In this document: piece by piece, positions 1-10,200 of the stretch
Layout: each line of letters begins with the position of its first letter
Numbering within the stretch: position 1 is the first letter of the stretch
Source of the DNA: Saprospiraceae bacterium
GTDB taxonomy: Bacteria; Bacteroidota; Bacteroidia; Chitinophagales; Saprospiraceae
Assembly: GCA_028279185.1 (NCBI GenBank)
Contig: JANQSS010000099.1
Location: 1-64,000, forward strand
Reading direction: 5' to 3'
Length of the DNA: 64,000 bases
The notes under the pieces: model-generated
Database searches by the model: none
Seen by the model: only the letters and a program-made list of their open reading frames with translations
Told to the model about the DNA's origin: nothing
Position numbers and translations under genes: made by a program

Positions 1-2694
1 AGGTCCGCCAATGTTATTTATTACACGTACTGTCGTTCCACTTGGTGAAGTAACCTCAACACGCAAGTCGCCGATCCATGTATGTGAAATGTCAAAGTCA
101 ATATTTACATCTGTTACTGACGAGAATGTTCCTTGTAACGATACAGGAATCTCAATGTCAGCTGGAGCACCAGCTGTAACAAATGTTCCAGGTGTCAAGT
201 TTCCTCCACCTGATACAGAACCTGCAGGTGTAATTCCTGGACTGATATCATCGTCACAATCCACTTCGTAAGTAGCACACTCTAGATCTGGAATCAACTT
301 GTCTTCTATATTGATGTAACCCCAACATGGAGCTCCACCACAACTTACAACACCGACTATTGTCTGGCCAGCATAGTCTCCCGTTACAGGATTTGGTACT
401 GGTGTAGTCAATGTTTGGTCCGTATATAGTTCTACGACACAGTTGTCATAACAACCATAAGGTCCACCTTCAAGAAGCATGTCTGCAGTGATTAACACTT
501 CACAATCTTCGTCAGGTGATACGTTAATTTCATCATTACAAGCTGCATCTGTGATTGGATCCGGGAATTCAACAACAGTAGCAGTCCATGTACAAGAGTT
601 TGTCAAACCATTGACATCTTCAAACATGTACTCGAATGTTGTTGTTCCAATTGGAATAGGATCTCCTGATGGAACACCCTGTACAAGTGCATCACCGAAG
701 TCAAGATCACAGAATACTGGTGCAAAGAATGCAAAGTTATCTGGGAATCCAGCCACAGCACCTGTTCCAACTAATTGAGGCATTGTTGTTGGAATACCAC
801 AAGCATTAGCTGCTAACCAGTTTGGCTCATTTGTAGTTGACATTGTCTGAGCAATTGTAAATGCTCCTACTTTAACTTCAACAATAAGTGTTTGATACAA
901 AGAAGCATCGTAATCGCTGACAGGAATATTGACACTATCAGTAATAATACCAGATACCATCATCGATCCACTCGCAATTTCAGTTGCTTGCGACATGTCG
1001 AGGTTGTCACCTACAGGACCACCTGTGTAATCATAAACTTTTACTTCTGTTGTCTGTGTACCTGAGTTACGATACCATACAGTAACAGATTCGAATCCAG
1101 TAACTGCATTGTTCACTGCAAGTGAAGCCACATCATAGACTCTGTAGTAGAAGTTATTTGGACCAGCAGCACCACATGCTAGTGATAAGGCTGGGTCAAT
1201 ATCTAAGTTATCCCATTGATATGCAGATGCACAAACGGTATCAGCTACCAATCCAGCACAACTTTTAACATCAACAACATAGTTGTAATAGTATTCACAT
1301 GCACCTGGATCCAATGTGATGGTAAAGTCATCAGGACAATCCAAGAATGGGCCTGGATCCACAACAGTTACATCTGTTGAGCAAGAAACAGGATTACCGC
1401 TAGCATCGAACGTAGTCCAAGTAACGGTTGTAGTTCCTAATGGAAATTGTGCATTGATCAAATCAGTACCACCATCGAAGTCGTTTGTTGCAACAGCTGG
1501 CAACGTAATTCCAAGAACTTCAATGTTGTCATAAGCAGCACCCCATGACCATGAACCATTATCATCATGACATACTCGAACCTGGAAATCGCTGTTGTTG
1601 TAAGCTGCAAGGCTAACGTTTTCAGATCCAGCACCACTTGTACTGGCGCCTGTCCAAACATTTACCCAAGAACTTCCGTCATAGACGTCAGCTTGTGGGA
1701 ATGAAGCTCCAAGATCACGGTACTGCCAATCAAATGAAAAACTAATACCACCTGCAGACAAGTCCACAACTGGAGACTCCCAACAATGTAATCCTCGCGC
1801 CGCAGCCGCAGAACCAGCTTCATCTGTATCGATTACGAGTTGCGTATCGTCAAATGCGGGCTGCGCTACAGGTGGGTTCTGCGGATATCCATCTGTACAC
1901 ATGATTGAAAATAATGCACCACTTAAAGCACCACAACCACCTGGAGTAGTTGATGCAGTACCCGTTGTTGTTGGTGTCCATTGCGTATAATCCTCAGCAT
2001 CCGGAGATAGAAGTGCAGCAGCACCTACACAGTCACCAGAAGGTACTGGAGCGGTTAGGTTCACAAGACCTACACACAAATCAGGATCAACTGTTAGTGT
2101 TAAATCTGGAGGACATGTTAATGAACAACCACTAGGTGGAGGTGTACCGCCACCGGAAACGGCAGCAGCCCATCCGCATGTATTAACTACACCACTAAAT
2201 CTACTTTGGATTGTTAAACAATTACCAGTAGATGTGAATGCAGCTGCTCCCATGTCAACAAGTTCGTCTCCATCAACAGAACTGTTCCAAAGGACAGGAT
2301 CTGTAGAAGTAGGATTTGATGCATCTCCACTTCCGTTTACTGCAGTTGGCATCGCCGAACCATCAAAAATTGCCATCCAGTCAAAGTTTCCAAATACTCG
2401 GAACTCGCTAAACGTCAATGTAAATGTCGTCCCTGGCGCAGAACAAAGTGTAGTAGTTGTAATGCAATTGCAATTCGGATAGTCGCCGAGATCACCTGAA
2501 GAGGTAACTGTGCAATCACCACCAGGCCCTCCATTCGTACCATCATTGGGGTCGAAGAACATATCTCCGGCCACAACATTCACCGTAGTTGTCGTACCTG
2601 AACCTTCTGAAATCATTGCCTGACTGAAAACCTGAGAGGCTGTCAGAAAGCAAATCGCCAGAGTTAATAAATTAATTGTAATTCTTCTCATCAT
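1..2694 (-). CDS. Giant secreted adhesin with CUB-like, MAM-like, HYR and P-domain-like modules (3' end outside window)
   Basis: The frame is open for 898 codons from ATG ATG at 2694 to the window edge, so the C terminus is missing. It opens with a signal peptide (residues 1-25, ending VFSQA). A Cys-rich CUB-like region follows (about 35-170), then an HYR-type repeat near 188 (CPPDLTLTVD), a MAM/jelly-roll-like segment (about 300-390, with ISFSFDWQYR), a second HYR-like stretch (about 445 on) and a proprotein-convertase P-domain-like segment at the edge (about 840-898, SHTWIGDLRVEV). These modules are typical of cell-surface or secreted Bacteroidota proteins exported by T9SS; a sorting domain would be expected beyond position 1. 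Its start overlaps the stop of the upstream small gene by one base (TAATG), so the two are probably cotranscribed and translationally coupled. The ligand is unknown. Confidence 0.8.
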   Translation of the reverse strand, partial: MMRRITINLLTLAICFLTASQVFSQAMISEGSGTTTTVNVVAGDMFFDPNDGTNGGPGGDCTVTSSGDLGDYPNCNCITTTTLCSAPGTTFTLTFSEFRVFGNFDWMAIFDGSAMPTAVNGSGDASNPTSTDPVLWNSSVDGDELVDMGAAAFTSTGNCLTIQSRFSGVVNTCGWAAAVSGGGTPPPSGCSLTCPPDLTLTVDPDLCVGLVNLTAPVPSGDCVGAAALLSPDAEDYTQWTPTTTGTASTTPGGCGALSGALFSIMCTDGYPQNPPVAQPAFDDTQLVIDTDEAGSAAAARGLHCWESPVVDLSAGGISFSFDWQYRDLGASFPQADVYDGSSWVNVWTGASTSGAGSENVSLAAYNNSDFQVRVCHDDNGSWSWGAAYDNIEVLGITLPAVATNDFDGGTDLINAQFPLGTTTVTWTTFDASGNPVSCSTDVTVVDPGPFLDCPDDFTITLDPGACEYYYNYVVDVKSCAGLVADTVCASAYQWDNLDIDPALSLACGAAGPNNFYYRVYDVASLAVNNAVTGFESVTVWYRNSGTQTTEVKVYDYTGGPVGDNLDMSQATEIASGSMMVSGIITDSVNIPVSDYDASLYQTLIVEVKVGAFTIAQTMSTTNEPNWLAANACGIPTTMPQLVGTGAVAGFPDNFAFFAPVFCDLDFGDALVQGVPSGDPIPIGTTTFEYMFEDVNGLTNSCTWTATVVEFPDPITDAACNDEINVSPDEDCEVLITADMLLEGGPYGCYDNCVVELYTDQTLTTPVPNPVTGDYAGQTIVGVVSCGGAPCWGYINIEDKLIPDLECATYEVDCDDDISPGITPAGSVSGGGNLTPGTFVTAGAPADIEIPVSLQGTFSSVTDVNIDFDISHTWIGDLRVEVTSPSGTTVRVINNIGGP

Positions 2695-3215
2695 TATTGA
2701 TTTTTAAGAGTTCTCCAATAATTGAAAATAGCCACTAAATCGCTGTCATCACTATCCGACAGGTTAAGCTGGTTCACTAACACGGCTAGATTTTTAGCAT
2801 CCAGACTGCTAGGATCCATAACAGAGTTTTGAGGATAATTTGAAAAAGTAGCTGTTCTGTCGTTAGTAGCACCATAAGTGCTCTCAACGTACATCAAAGC
2901 TTCTTTAATATCACCCCCAGTTCCAAACGCATCCAATACATCATCATAATAGTTGATGATCAGATGGTTTTTTTCCGTTTTCACGGCTCCAACAGGGTTT
3001 TTCTGCTCCTGTTCGAGGAACTGCATCTCACCTTTAATGAGATTAACAACATGCTCAGATTTTACTTCTCCGAGGTCCGTCATTGTTTGTGCAGTAGACG
3101 TTTGCGTACCCAGAATGAACATTAACGCCAGGCAAACCACTGAAAATCCGAGTGGCTTAGCGAACCTGGGCCTGCCCACACTAAGACGACAGTTAAACAA
3201 ATTCGTCTGTTTCAT
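2694..3215 (-). CDS. Small secreted protein of unknown function upstream of the giant adhesin
   Basis: 173 residues. The N terminus carries a long basic n-region followed by a hydrophobic core (about 22-36) and a plausible signal-peptidase site after STAQ near residue 43. The mature part is acidic and helical, without a family I recognise. Its stop codon overlaps the start of the giant adhesin gene (TAATG), which suggests an obligate partner or assembly factor for that protein; this is inference from arrangement only. A TATCTTTG -7-type element and a palindrome lie about 240-275 bases upstream. Confidence 0.6.
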   Translation of the reverse strand: MKQTNLFNCRLSVGRPRFAKPLGFSVVCLALMFILGTQTSTAQTMTDLGEVKSEHVVNLIKGEMQFLEQEQKNPVGAVKTEKNHLIINYYDDVLDAFGTGGDIKEALMYVESTYGATNDRTATFSNYPQNSVMDPSSLDAKNLAVLVNQLNLSDSDDSDLVAIFNYWRTLKNQ

Positions 3216-3457
3216 GAGATCTGGTTTTGGTTATCAATTTTTAATTTTTTAATCCAAATAACATACATCGCAAAAACCTTGCCATAACGTTTTACAGCAA
3301 ACAGTTTTGCAAAAAAAGAAAATTACAATCTGCAGGAAATCGGTAAGCAGAGGGAGCTTACAGCAATTTTAAGTACTGAGATTACAATTCGTCTATTGGT
3401 TTCGTCCTATATATTTCAATAGTGACATACAAAGCCCAGTGGCTCTGATGTCAACTA

Positions 3458-3465
3458 CAAAGATA
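3458..3465 (-). promoter_or_regulatory. Bacteroidetes -7 element (TATCTTTG) for the small secreted protein/giant adhesin pair
   Basis: An exact TAnnTTTG match on the minus strand, about 245 bases upstream of the ATG at 3215. No TTTG was found at the expected -33 spacing; the upstream position is instead occupied by a palindrome. The long leader makes the assignment moderate. Confidence 0.4.
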
Positions 3466-3473
3466 CACTTACT

Positions 3474-3490
3474 GTACAATGGCCTTGTAC
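3474..3490. promoter_or_regulatory. Candidate operator palindrome GTACAA-N5-TTGTAC
   Basis: Perfect 6-base half-sites separated by five bases. It lies 8 bases upstream of the -7-like box at 3458-3465, where a -33 element would sit, so a bound regulator could block or replace the -33 contact. No cognate regulator is identified. Confidence 0.35.
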
Positions 3491-3499
3491 CTCGTCAGC

Positions 3500-3540
3500 G
3501 GTAATTTTTATATTAAAATATTTAATTATATTTAATGCTG
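3500..3540 (-). repeat. AT-rich 3' element, copy 1
   Basis: A 41-base AT-rich segment with GC ends, starting 6 bases after the PorP/SprF stop codon. It aligns at roughly 35 of 42 positions with 10450-10491, which sits just after the response-regulator stop. It may act in transcript end formation. Confidence 0.35.
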
Positions 3541-3546
3541 CCATTG

Positions 3547-4482
3547 TTAGTTACTCATTGATTCTTTTGTCGAAGTCTTTTTTGATAATGAAGCCCAATT
3601 AAATCCAACTGTGATTTCATGAGAGCCGTTGGCATAATCCTGAAATTCTTGGAAAGAGACATCATAACCATAATATAGCCTAAACGCTTTCAATTGAGTG
3701 CCAATCAGAAAGCCCAATCGATCACCAGTTCCATTGCTATATGTAATTCCTCCGACTAATTGCTCTTGTAAAAACAACGCTTTGAGGTTGACATCAATTT
3801 GGAAATCAACATTGCGTAGTCGTTTCATAAAAATAGAAGGTTCGAGCTTCATGTCGTAATCCGCCACTGGCAGTCTATAGCCCGCCATGAAGGTGAAGTA
3901 GCGAAAGAATTCATTATCACTTTCAACGAAGTCTATTTCATCAATTCGGGCGTTAATCATTTTTGGTAATGAAAGACCAACAAAAAATTTCTCATCATAC
4001 TCGCCATAAAAACCGGCACCAACATTGAAGAATTGAATTCCATCCAATGCTTCAGTTAGTATGGGATCCGTTGGATCTACATTAGGGTTGCTTAAAACGG
4101 AGCCACTTAGTGAATAACTTTCATACTCCGTATTCAATCCCAGTGACATCTTCCAGCTTTTATCGCCGAACCTATATGAGTAAGCAAGACCAGCTCGGAA
4201 GTCTTTTAATTCCCCAATAGACTCATTACCTACAATTACACCTAATCCTATTCGATCCGTTACAGCACCATTATAGTTGGCGGAAAAGTTCCTAGGCGAC
4301 CCTTCAAAATCCGCCCAGTTGTTTCTATAATTCAAGAAAATATTGTGATCTTCATTGAAACCTGAATAAGCTGGGTTAACCCAAGCAGGATTGATGTTGT
4401 ACTGCGTGTAAACAGCTTCTTCCTGAGCAAATAAGGTAACGGAAGAAAATAGGAAAATACACGTGTATAGTAAATACCTCAT
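3547..4482 (-). CDS. PorP/SprF family T9SS outer-membrane protein
   Basis: 311 residues, the usual length. A signal peptide (1-19, ending LFAQ) precedes the family's N-terminal signature (YTQYNINPAWVNPAYSG, about residues 25-41), the NYRNNWADF motif and many alternating beta-barrel strands. PorP/SprF proteins sit in the outer membrane and are needed for export or anchoring of substrates with CHU_C (type B) sorting domains. The gene is 29 bases downstream of exactly such a substrate (SprB-repeat/CHU_C protein), so the two form a standard substrate-anchor pair and probably an operon. Family assignment is firm; specificity for the neighbour is inferred. Confidence 0.92.
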   Translation of the reverse strand: MRYLLYTCIFLFSSVTLFAQEEAVYTQYNINPAWVNPAYSGFNEDHNIFLNYRNNWADFEGSPRNFSANYNGAVTDRIGLGVIVGNESIGELKDFRAGLAYSYRFGDKSWKMSLGLNTEYESYSLSGSVLSNPNVDPTDPILTEALDGIQFFNVGAGFYGEYDEKFFVGLSLPKMINARIDEIDFVESDNEFFRYFTFMAGYRLPVADYDMKLEPSIFMKRLRNVDFQIDVNLKALFLQEQLVGGITYSNGTGDRLGFLIGTQLKAFRLYYGYDVSFQEFQDYANGSHEITVGFNWASLSKKTSTKESMSN

Positions 4483-4511
4483 TTCGGTAATTTTTCAGTG
4501 ATTGAATTTGC

Positions 4512-7142
4512 TTATCGTAAATTATATATAACGGAGACAGCTCCCTTGTATAACGCTGTGTTTCCATTTGAAGGATAAACCTCCAGAACCCACATGTACG
4601 TATCTTCATCAACTAAGTTTCCACCTTCATCTAGACCATTCCATTCACCTCGATAATCATCAAATGTTATAACTTCCTGGCCCCATCTTGTGAAAATGCG
4701 AAGTTTGTTTTGGGACATATCAGCGCAGTCAATAACAAAGAAGTCGTTCTTTCCGTCTTCATTGGGCGTGATGACATCCATACCCCTGTAGCAATCAGCT
4801 TCTGCACAATTGTTCACATTTCCAAATCCCATTACTACGCATCCAACAGAATCCGTTACGAGCACCGTATAATCACCTGTTGAAAGATTGTTAATTGCCT
4901 CTGTAGTTTGGACAGGGTTAGTGTTCCAACTGTAACTGTATGGTGGCACACCACCTGATACGGACGCCGAAAGAGCACCGTCGTTGCCATTGTTGGCACA
5001 TGTGACGTCGACAAAAACGTCTAGCGCCTCTGTAGGGCCTGGAACTGTAAATGTAGCCGTGGTGGAGTTATTTTCTACCATGTCTGTAACCGTAACGGTG
5101 CAAGGTCCGGATGTCAGACCAGAAATGTTCCCATTTTGATCAACAGTTCCGTTTGTACATGACCAATCGTAAGTAAATGTTCCAGATCCACCAAGAACAT
5201 CAATATTTATGGCTCCATTATTGTCTCCAAAGCAAACCACCGGATCTATGGACATAGCAAATACTCTTAGTCCTTCAACAACAATATCATTCAAGACTAT
5301 TTCACACCCTTCATCATCCGAAATTGTTACACTATAGTTACCTCCAAATAAATTTGTCAAAGGATTCGAATTAGGATACGTTGTGCTTGTGCCATCACTC
5401 CATTCATAACTGTAATTTCCCCAACCCCCGTTGACATTGAGTGAGATAGATCCGTTTCCATCATTAGAAACATCATCGATAACTTGACCAATAGAACCAG
5501 TCAAGGCACTTGAAGGTGCTCCTATATTGAACGTCATGGTCGAAGCGCAATCATTATCATCGGTAACGGTAACCGTGCAGCTTCCACCAGTCAATCCTGA
5601 AATATTTCCGTTGGCATCTACCGCACCGGCACAAGACCAATCATACGTATATGGTGAAGCTCCGCCGCTAACCTCTATATCAACGGCTCCTGTAGCGGTT
5701 CCAAAACATTGAACGTTGGTGATAGTACCTGAGATATTAGGTGCTGTCGCAACCACATATGGGCCAAAATTGACTTGGCAGAGGTTGTCATCAGTAATGG
5801 TCACGGAGTAGCTATTTGCTGGAACATTGGAGATGTCTTGCGTAACAGCCCCATTTGACCAAAGATAGGAGTATGGCATCACACCTCCCTCAACCGTAAT
5901 GTCAACGCCACCATCGTCTCCATCAACGTCCTTGGTAAAAACTACGTTGGTCACATCAATTTGTGTAGGTTGATTAACCATGATACCAGGTATTACGCGC
6001 ATGCTTGTTCCACCATCATATGTTATAGTAGCATCATATGCGCCCGCTTCCAAGTCTGTAATTTGAGTTCCCGTTTGATTTGTGTTGCTCCAGGCAATGT
6101 TTGTAATATTTTGGCAACCTGCAGGCGTAAGAGTTATTGAACCATCATCTCCTCCAAAGCAACTCACGTCGACCACATTAGGCGTAGCATCGCAACAATT
6201 GACTTCGAAAGTTCCGTCTTCGAGATCGTGGGAAATAGGATTACCATCACTATCCACTATTAAAAAAGTGGAAGTTTCATCAAGCGTCATATTGGTTGAC
6301 TCATCACAATCACCAATTACATCAAAACACAAACAAAAGAGCGCGATTGAGTCGGTTGTTAGTCCACCTCCACCACCAAAGTCAGTATAGCTGTAGATCA
6401 TTTCAACACTACCTGTCGCGGCATTAGCTGGATTAGTTAAGGGCTCGCCCTCGGGAGAAATTTTATTTTCAGTTCTGTTATACTCTAGAATTGTAGGGTC
6501 CCAATTAAACGTTAGCCCGTTGAATCCACCCAGATCCGTCATGTTCTTGGCGAAGATAGGGATGCATACTTCGGTACCTGGAAGTCCAGCAGCATTTCCA
6601 ATCTCGAGTACATTTGAAGCCCCACATCCGGGGTTCAAATCGACTTCCCCTGGGATGCTACCTGGCCTGACGCTCGTTATAGAATCACCACTAAATATAA
6701 AAAATCCATTTCTAGGAAAGTCGTAGAGCGTATCAACTTGAGTTGATGTGCAAAGCGCGGAAACAACAGTAAGATTAATCGTAAATAGGATGTCATCGGG
6801 GCCCAAGTTGTAGTTCGTTGTTCCCTGTTGGCTAAGGAGTGCAGTCAATTTACCAGGGGTTCCTGTCACATCTGGACCTGCAATAACAAATTCTCCATTA
6901 GGAAGAACGGTTGTCTTATTGGAAATCGATTCAAACTCCAACAATGCAGGGTCCCATTTTGTCAGAAAGTTGAAGCTCCGCACATTGGTAAATCCATCAA
7001 TAGTTACGTCAATTGAAACTACTTGATTAAAATTTCCAGCGTCATCACTATATTTTACATCTACTGCTTGTGCCAGGCCTATTGATAAAGCGCTGAAAAA
7101 CAAGCCAAAAACCAAAAAAATTTGATATGGTCTTACCATCAT
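4512..7142 (-). CDS. Cohesin + SprB-repeat protein with CHU_C (type B) T9SS sorting domain
   Basis: I start at the ATG at 7142 (876 residues): it gives a clean signal peptide (MMVRPYQIFLVFGLFF...GLAQA), whereas the in-frame ATG at 7181 lies upstream of the -7 box at 7165-7172. Domains in order: two cohesin-like beta-sandwich modules (about 26-165 and 170-320, each with the 'WDPaLLEf/WDPtILEY' cohesin signature), six SprB-type repeats (about 325-790, with CFGxxxG and Y-x-W-S motifs) and a CHU_C gliding-motility-associated C-terminal domain (about 795-876, ITPNEDGKNDFF, RWGQEV, G(Y)xGxW-like DYRGEWNG). It is predicted to be a surface adhesin secreted through T9SS. It is followed at 29 bases by its PorP/SprF partner. 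The cohesins are notable because the adjacent upstream gene carries a dockerin. Confidence 0.88.
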   Translation of the reverse strand: MMVRPYQIFLVFGLFFSALSIGLAQAVDVKYSDDAGNFNQVVSIDVTIDGFTNVRSFNFLTKWDPALLEFESISNKTTVLPNGEFVIAGPDVTGTPGKLTALLSQQGTTNYNLGPDDILFTINLTVVSALCTSTQVDTLYDFPRNGFFIFSGDSITSVRPGSIPGEVDLNPGCGASNVLEIGNAAGLPGTEVCIPIFAKNMTDLGGFNGLTFNWDPTILEYNRTENKISPEGEPLTNPANAATGSVEMIYSYTDFGGGGGLTTDSIALFCLCFDVIGDCDESTNMTLDETSTFLIVDSDGNPISHDLEDGTFEVNCCDATPNVVDVSCFGGDDGSITLTPAGCQNITNIAWSNTNQTGTQITDLEAGAYDATITYDGGTSMRVIPGIMVNQPTQIDVTNVVFTKDVDGDDGGVDITVEGGVMPYSYLWSNGAVTQDISNVPANSYSVTITDDNLCQVNFGPYVVATAPNISGTITNVQCFGTATGAVDIEVSGGASPYTYDWSCAGAVDANGNISGLTGGSCTVTVTDDNDCASTMTFNIGAPSSALTGSIGQVIDDVSNDGNGSISLNVNGGWGNYSYEWSDGTSTTYPNSNPLTNLFGGNYSVTISDDEGCEIVLNDIVVEGLRVFAMSIDPVVCFGDNNGAINIDVLGGSGTFTYDWSCTNGTVDQNGNISGLTSGPCTVTVTDMVENNSTTATFTVPGPTEALDVFVDVTCANNGNDGALSASVSGGVPPYSYSWNTNPVQTTEAINNLSTGDYTVLVTDSVGCVVMGFGNVNNCAEADCYRGMDVITPNEDGKNDFFVIDCADMSQNKLRIFTRWGQEVITFDDYRGEWNGLDEGGNLVDEDTYMWVLEVYPSNGNTALYKGAVSVIYNLR

Positions 7143-7164
7143 CGAGATTTTGAAATTATGGGCG

Positions 7165-7172
7165 CAAAGATA
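7165..7172 (-). promoter_or_regulatory. Bacteroidetes -7 element (TATCTTTG) for the cohesin/SprB gene
   Basis: An exact TAnnTTTG match 22 bases upstream of the ATG at 7142, followed by GCGCCC. It sits after the terminator of the upstream gene, giving this gene its own transcription unit, and it rules against the ATG at 7181. No clear -33 TTTG. Confidence 0.55.
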
Positions 7173-7230
7173 CGCAGACATTTGACTTATTAGATTCTTT
7201 TAACATATCTAAGTGGACAATTATCATACC

Positions 7231-7261
7231 AAAAAAAGAGGGCTTCCATTTCTGGAAGCCC
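7231..7261 (-). terminator. Rho-independent terminator of the dockerin gene
   Basis: On the minus strand, a 9-bp stem GGGCTTCCA/TGGAAGCCC with a GAAA loop is followed by a run of seven T. It begins 27 bases after the stop codon at 7288. Confidence 0.9.
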
Positions 7262-7287
7262 CGTGAATTCTCAGTTTTATTATGTTT

Positions 7288-10200
7288 CTATTGAATCAAT
7301 AATAACTTGTCCATTGAAACTTCTGATCCCAGTTGTGTTTTTACCCAGTACAATCCTGCTGCTGGCAAATCGCTGTTTTTGATATTCATGCGTACGATGC
7401 CTTCATCGTGCCGAATTGCATTTTGCATCAATACTCGACCTGTTTGATCTAAAATTGAAATACTGCCTGCTTCCTGGTTGTCGTTTTTGACTACAATGTT
7501 TGTTGAAGATTTAAACGGATTCGGAAGTAGCTGAACATCTAATACAACCTGATTTTCCGCTTTTGATTCAAACAATAGCTGAATATCAAATTCTTCTTCA
7601 TTTAAATCCACAGCCATGTTTTTACCACTAGCCATTGTTACCGCCTCGCTGACCCAGCCGGCTTTTGAAACGGTGGCCTTAATTACAAAGGCACTATTTA
7701 AAGGCATTGAATTCAAGACATCAACCTTAAGTATATGCAAAATTCCATCCTTCAATTCAAAGTTTACGGATTCCATATTTTGATCCACAACATCTTCAAC
7801 GGTCAAAAACTCATCAGCAATATTTAACTTAAGTTCTGCGCCAGCCAAATTATCAATTCCATTAAATGAAATCGGAATTGATATTTCAGCTCCCTGGTGA
7901 ACAAATTCATCACGAATATTAATAGTCCTAATCGACCGTGTGCCTCCGCCTGAAAATCCAATTTCTGCACTTCCATTTAAGTCCGCAATTTTCACACCTA
8001 TAAAATCGATTTGAATTGGAGCATCTGTGGACGCATAAATATCGAACTGGTTCCGGTCTGCGAGTTGTGGATCCATGTTGGCCTCATTCTTCATATAGAG
8101 CCATGAACTGTTTTGACTAAAAATTGATTTGCGATTCAACATGACCAATTTGGTTTCAAGCAGATCACGTACGTCAACCACTTGATCATTATTCACATCA
8201 GCTGCAACAAGAATGTATGGATCAACAATATTTTTCAGCGATAGGATATGTTTTTGCATCAATAATAAATCGAGAACACTAACGCCGTTTAATGGATCAT
8301 CCGATTTTGAAATGGACATTGGGAAATTAGTCAGTGGAATTTCCGCAAAACTTCCGAATTCGAACTGACCATCTTCTTCGATTTCTACAAAGTTTCGAAT
8401 ATTAATATTCCCTGTTTCAATTTTCACTTCAGTTCCTAAAATGGACTCACCATTAATTGTTGTTATTGTTCCTTGCACCAATGCCATTGGTGTATCCGGA
8501 CAGACGTCATCATTGTCATCTAGTACTAAAAATGCTGTACAATATTGTTGATTTCCGGCTTCATCCGTAACCCAAATTTCTAATTCATTTGTACCAATAT
8601 TATTGCAAGTAAATACTCTTTCTGTTTCATAAATATCTTCAGAATAAGAAAAAATCAAATCTTCTGCGGCCGTACAATTGTCAAAACTTGAGGCGTCAAA
8701 ATGTCTGGCATTTAATGAAATCATTCCGCTCGAAGGCATTACAACCGTGGATATTGCGCCTAGACATACAGGACTTGGTTTTTTACAGTCTTCAACGGTA
8801 AATAGCATTGTACACGTATTATAATTGCCGCATAAGTCTTCTACGCGCCAAAGTATTTTATGTGTTCCGAATGGATAATATCCTGACGCATTTCGTGTAT
8901 GTCCTTGCACGTCATAAATCCCTTGATATGGACCGTACCCATCATTGTATAAATCAATACACCAGTGCCAATTTAAAAGTGAATCCGCTGTACAATCGTC
9001 CGAGGCTTGTCCATATAGCGGAGCTTTTCCATTGCACTCGTAAACATCCGTTGTGCAAAACGTCACATCTTCACATGCATCAAAATAGGGTGCATCAGAA
9101 TTTTTTAATTTTATTATTTGTGTATAATTCCAACGTCCTCTACCGTATGGATCATTTGGTTTATAGGTGCACCAGTCCAAAACAGACCAATGTCGTAATA
9201 CTTTGAAACAGGCATCAGGCACTATCGTAAAGACCTCATCTCGGTAAGATGTTGCTATGATAGAACAGTCATCATCATGCCATGTAGGTCGGCCTGTAAC
9301 AGATGGATCCAAGTTATTTGGTCCACAGTTAGGTAATTCGACATCATGTGGCCAGTAAATGCTCGACCCGTTAAATGGGTAGGGATCTCTGACATATATC
9401 TTTTGTACGCATGAGTACGGCGTATTTTCTATGGTAAACGTTCTATAGATAATTCCCTGGCCACAGTCAAAATCGCTGTAGTGTGATTCGACTACCCAAT
9501 AATTTCCACCACAAGCTCCGCCTCCAACATAGCCATCATATCCGGCATGACCATTGGGATAGTAATATGGATCATTGATGTGAATGGGTTGAACCTGACT
9601 GTGGTTCATGTGTACAGTCCCGAAATGTGATAAATTATTGTAATCAATAGGATAATCACAGCTGACCGTGATATTGGGAGGACAATAGATGTGCGGCGTC
9701 AAATGGTCTTCAACATAGACATTGACCCAGCAATCGTTGTAGTTCCCATAGTAGTCATACACACGTAGAATGACTTTTACTGGGCTGTTGCCAACATCTT
9801 CGCAACAGAACTCAACGTAGTCTCTAAATTGCGTGTCGTCCACAACTCCCGGAGGGCACCACCCCGGAACATCACGTCGAATTTTTATTTGGGCAACATC
9901 ACCGCAATTGACATAGCTGCCATCGTCAAAAGTTTGCCAATACACACGTGCAGTTCCATTTGAGCTCAATGACACTTGTGTATTTACATCGCAAATTGCA
10001 ACGGGTCCACCTCCACCAGATCCACCGGAGACGACAATTGAAGCCCAACAATACCAACTACCATATGACACCTTAACATTCAAAGTCTGACCAACGTGCG
10101 AGCTATTTACCGTGGGTCCGATTGGTTGATTATTAGCATCATAAACATTGATGATGTAATTACAATATGGAGGTGGATAATGGAGTATATCGTCTGGTTG

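Larger units (their letters stand above)
3216..3546. other. 331-base intergenic region with promoter, palindrome and AT-rich element
   Basis: I see no coding sequence here. It holds a -7-like box (3458-3465), a 6-5-6 palindrome (3474-3490) and an AT-rich segment next to the PorP/SprF stop (3500-3540), each listed separately. Confidence 0.6.

Noticed and set aside
4512..7142. CRISPR-like or satellite repeats
   Set aside because: The repetition comes from six SprB-type protein repeats; there are no short identical DNA repeats with regular spacers.
8808..9206. 132-codon plus-strand frame opposite the dockerin gene
   Set aside because: It lies wholly within a well-supported coding region and its translation has no domain or signal.
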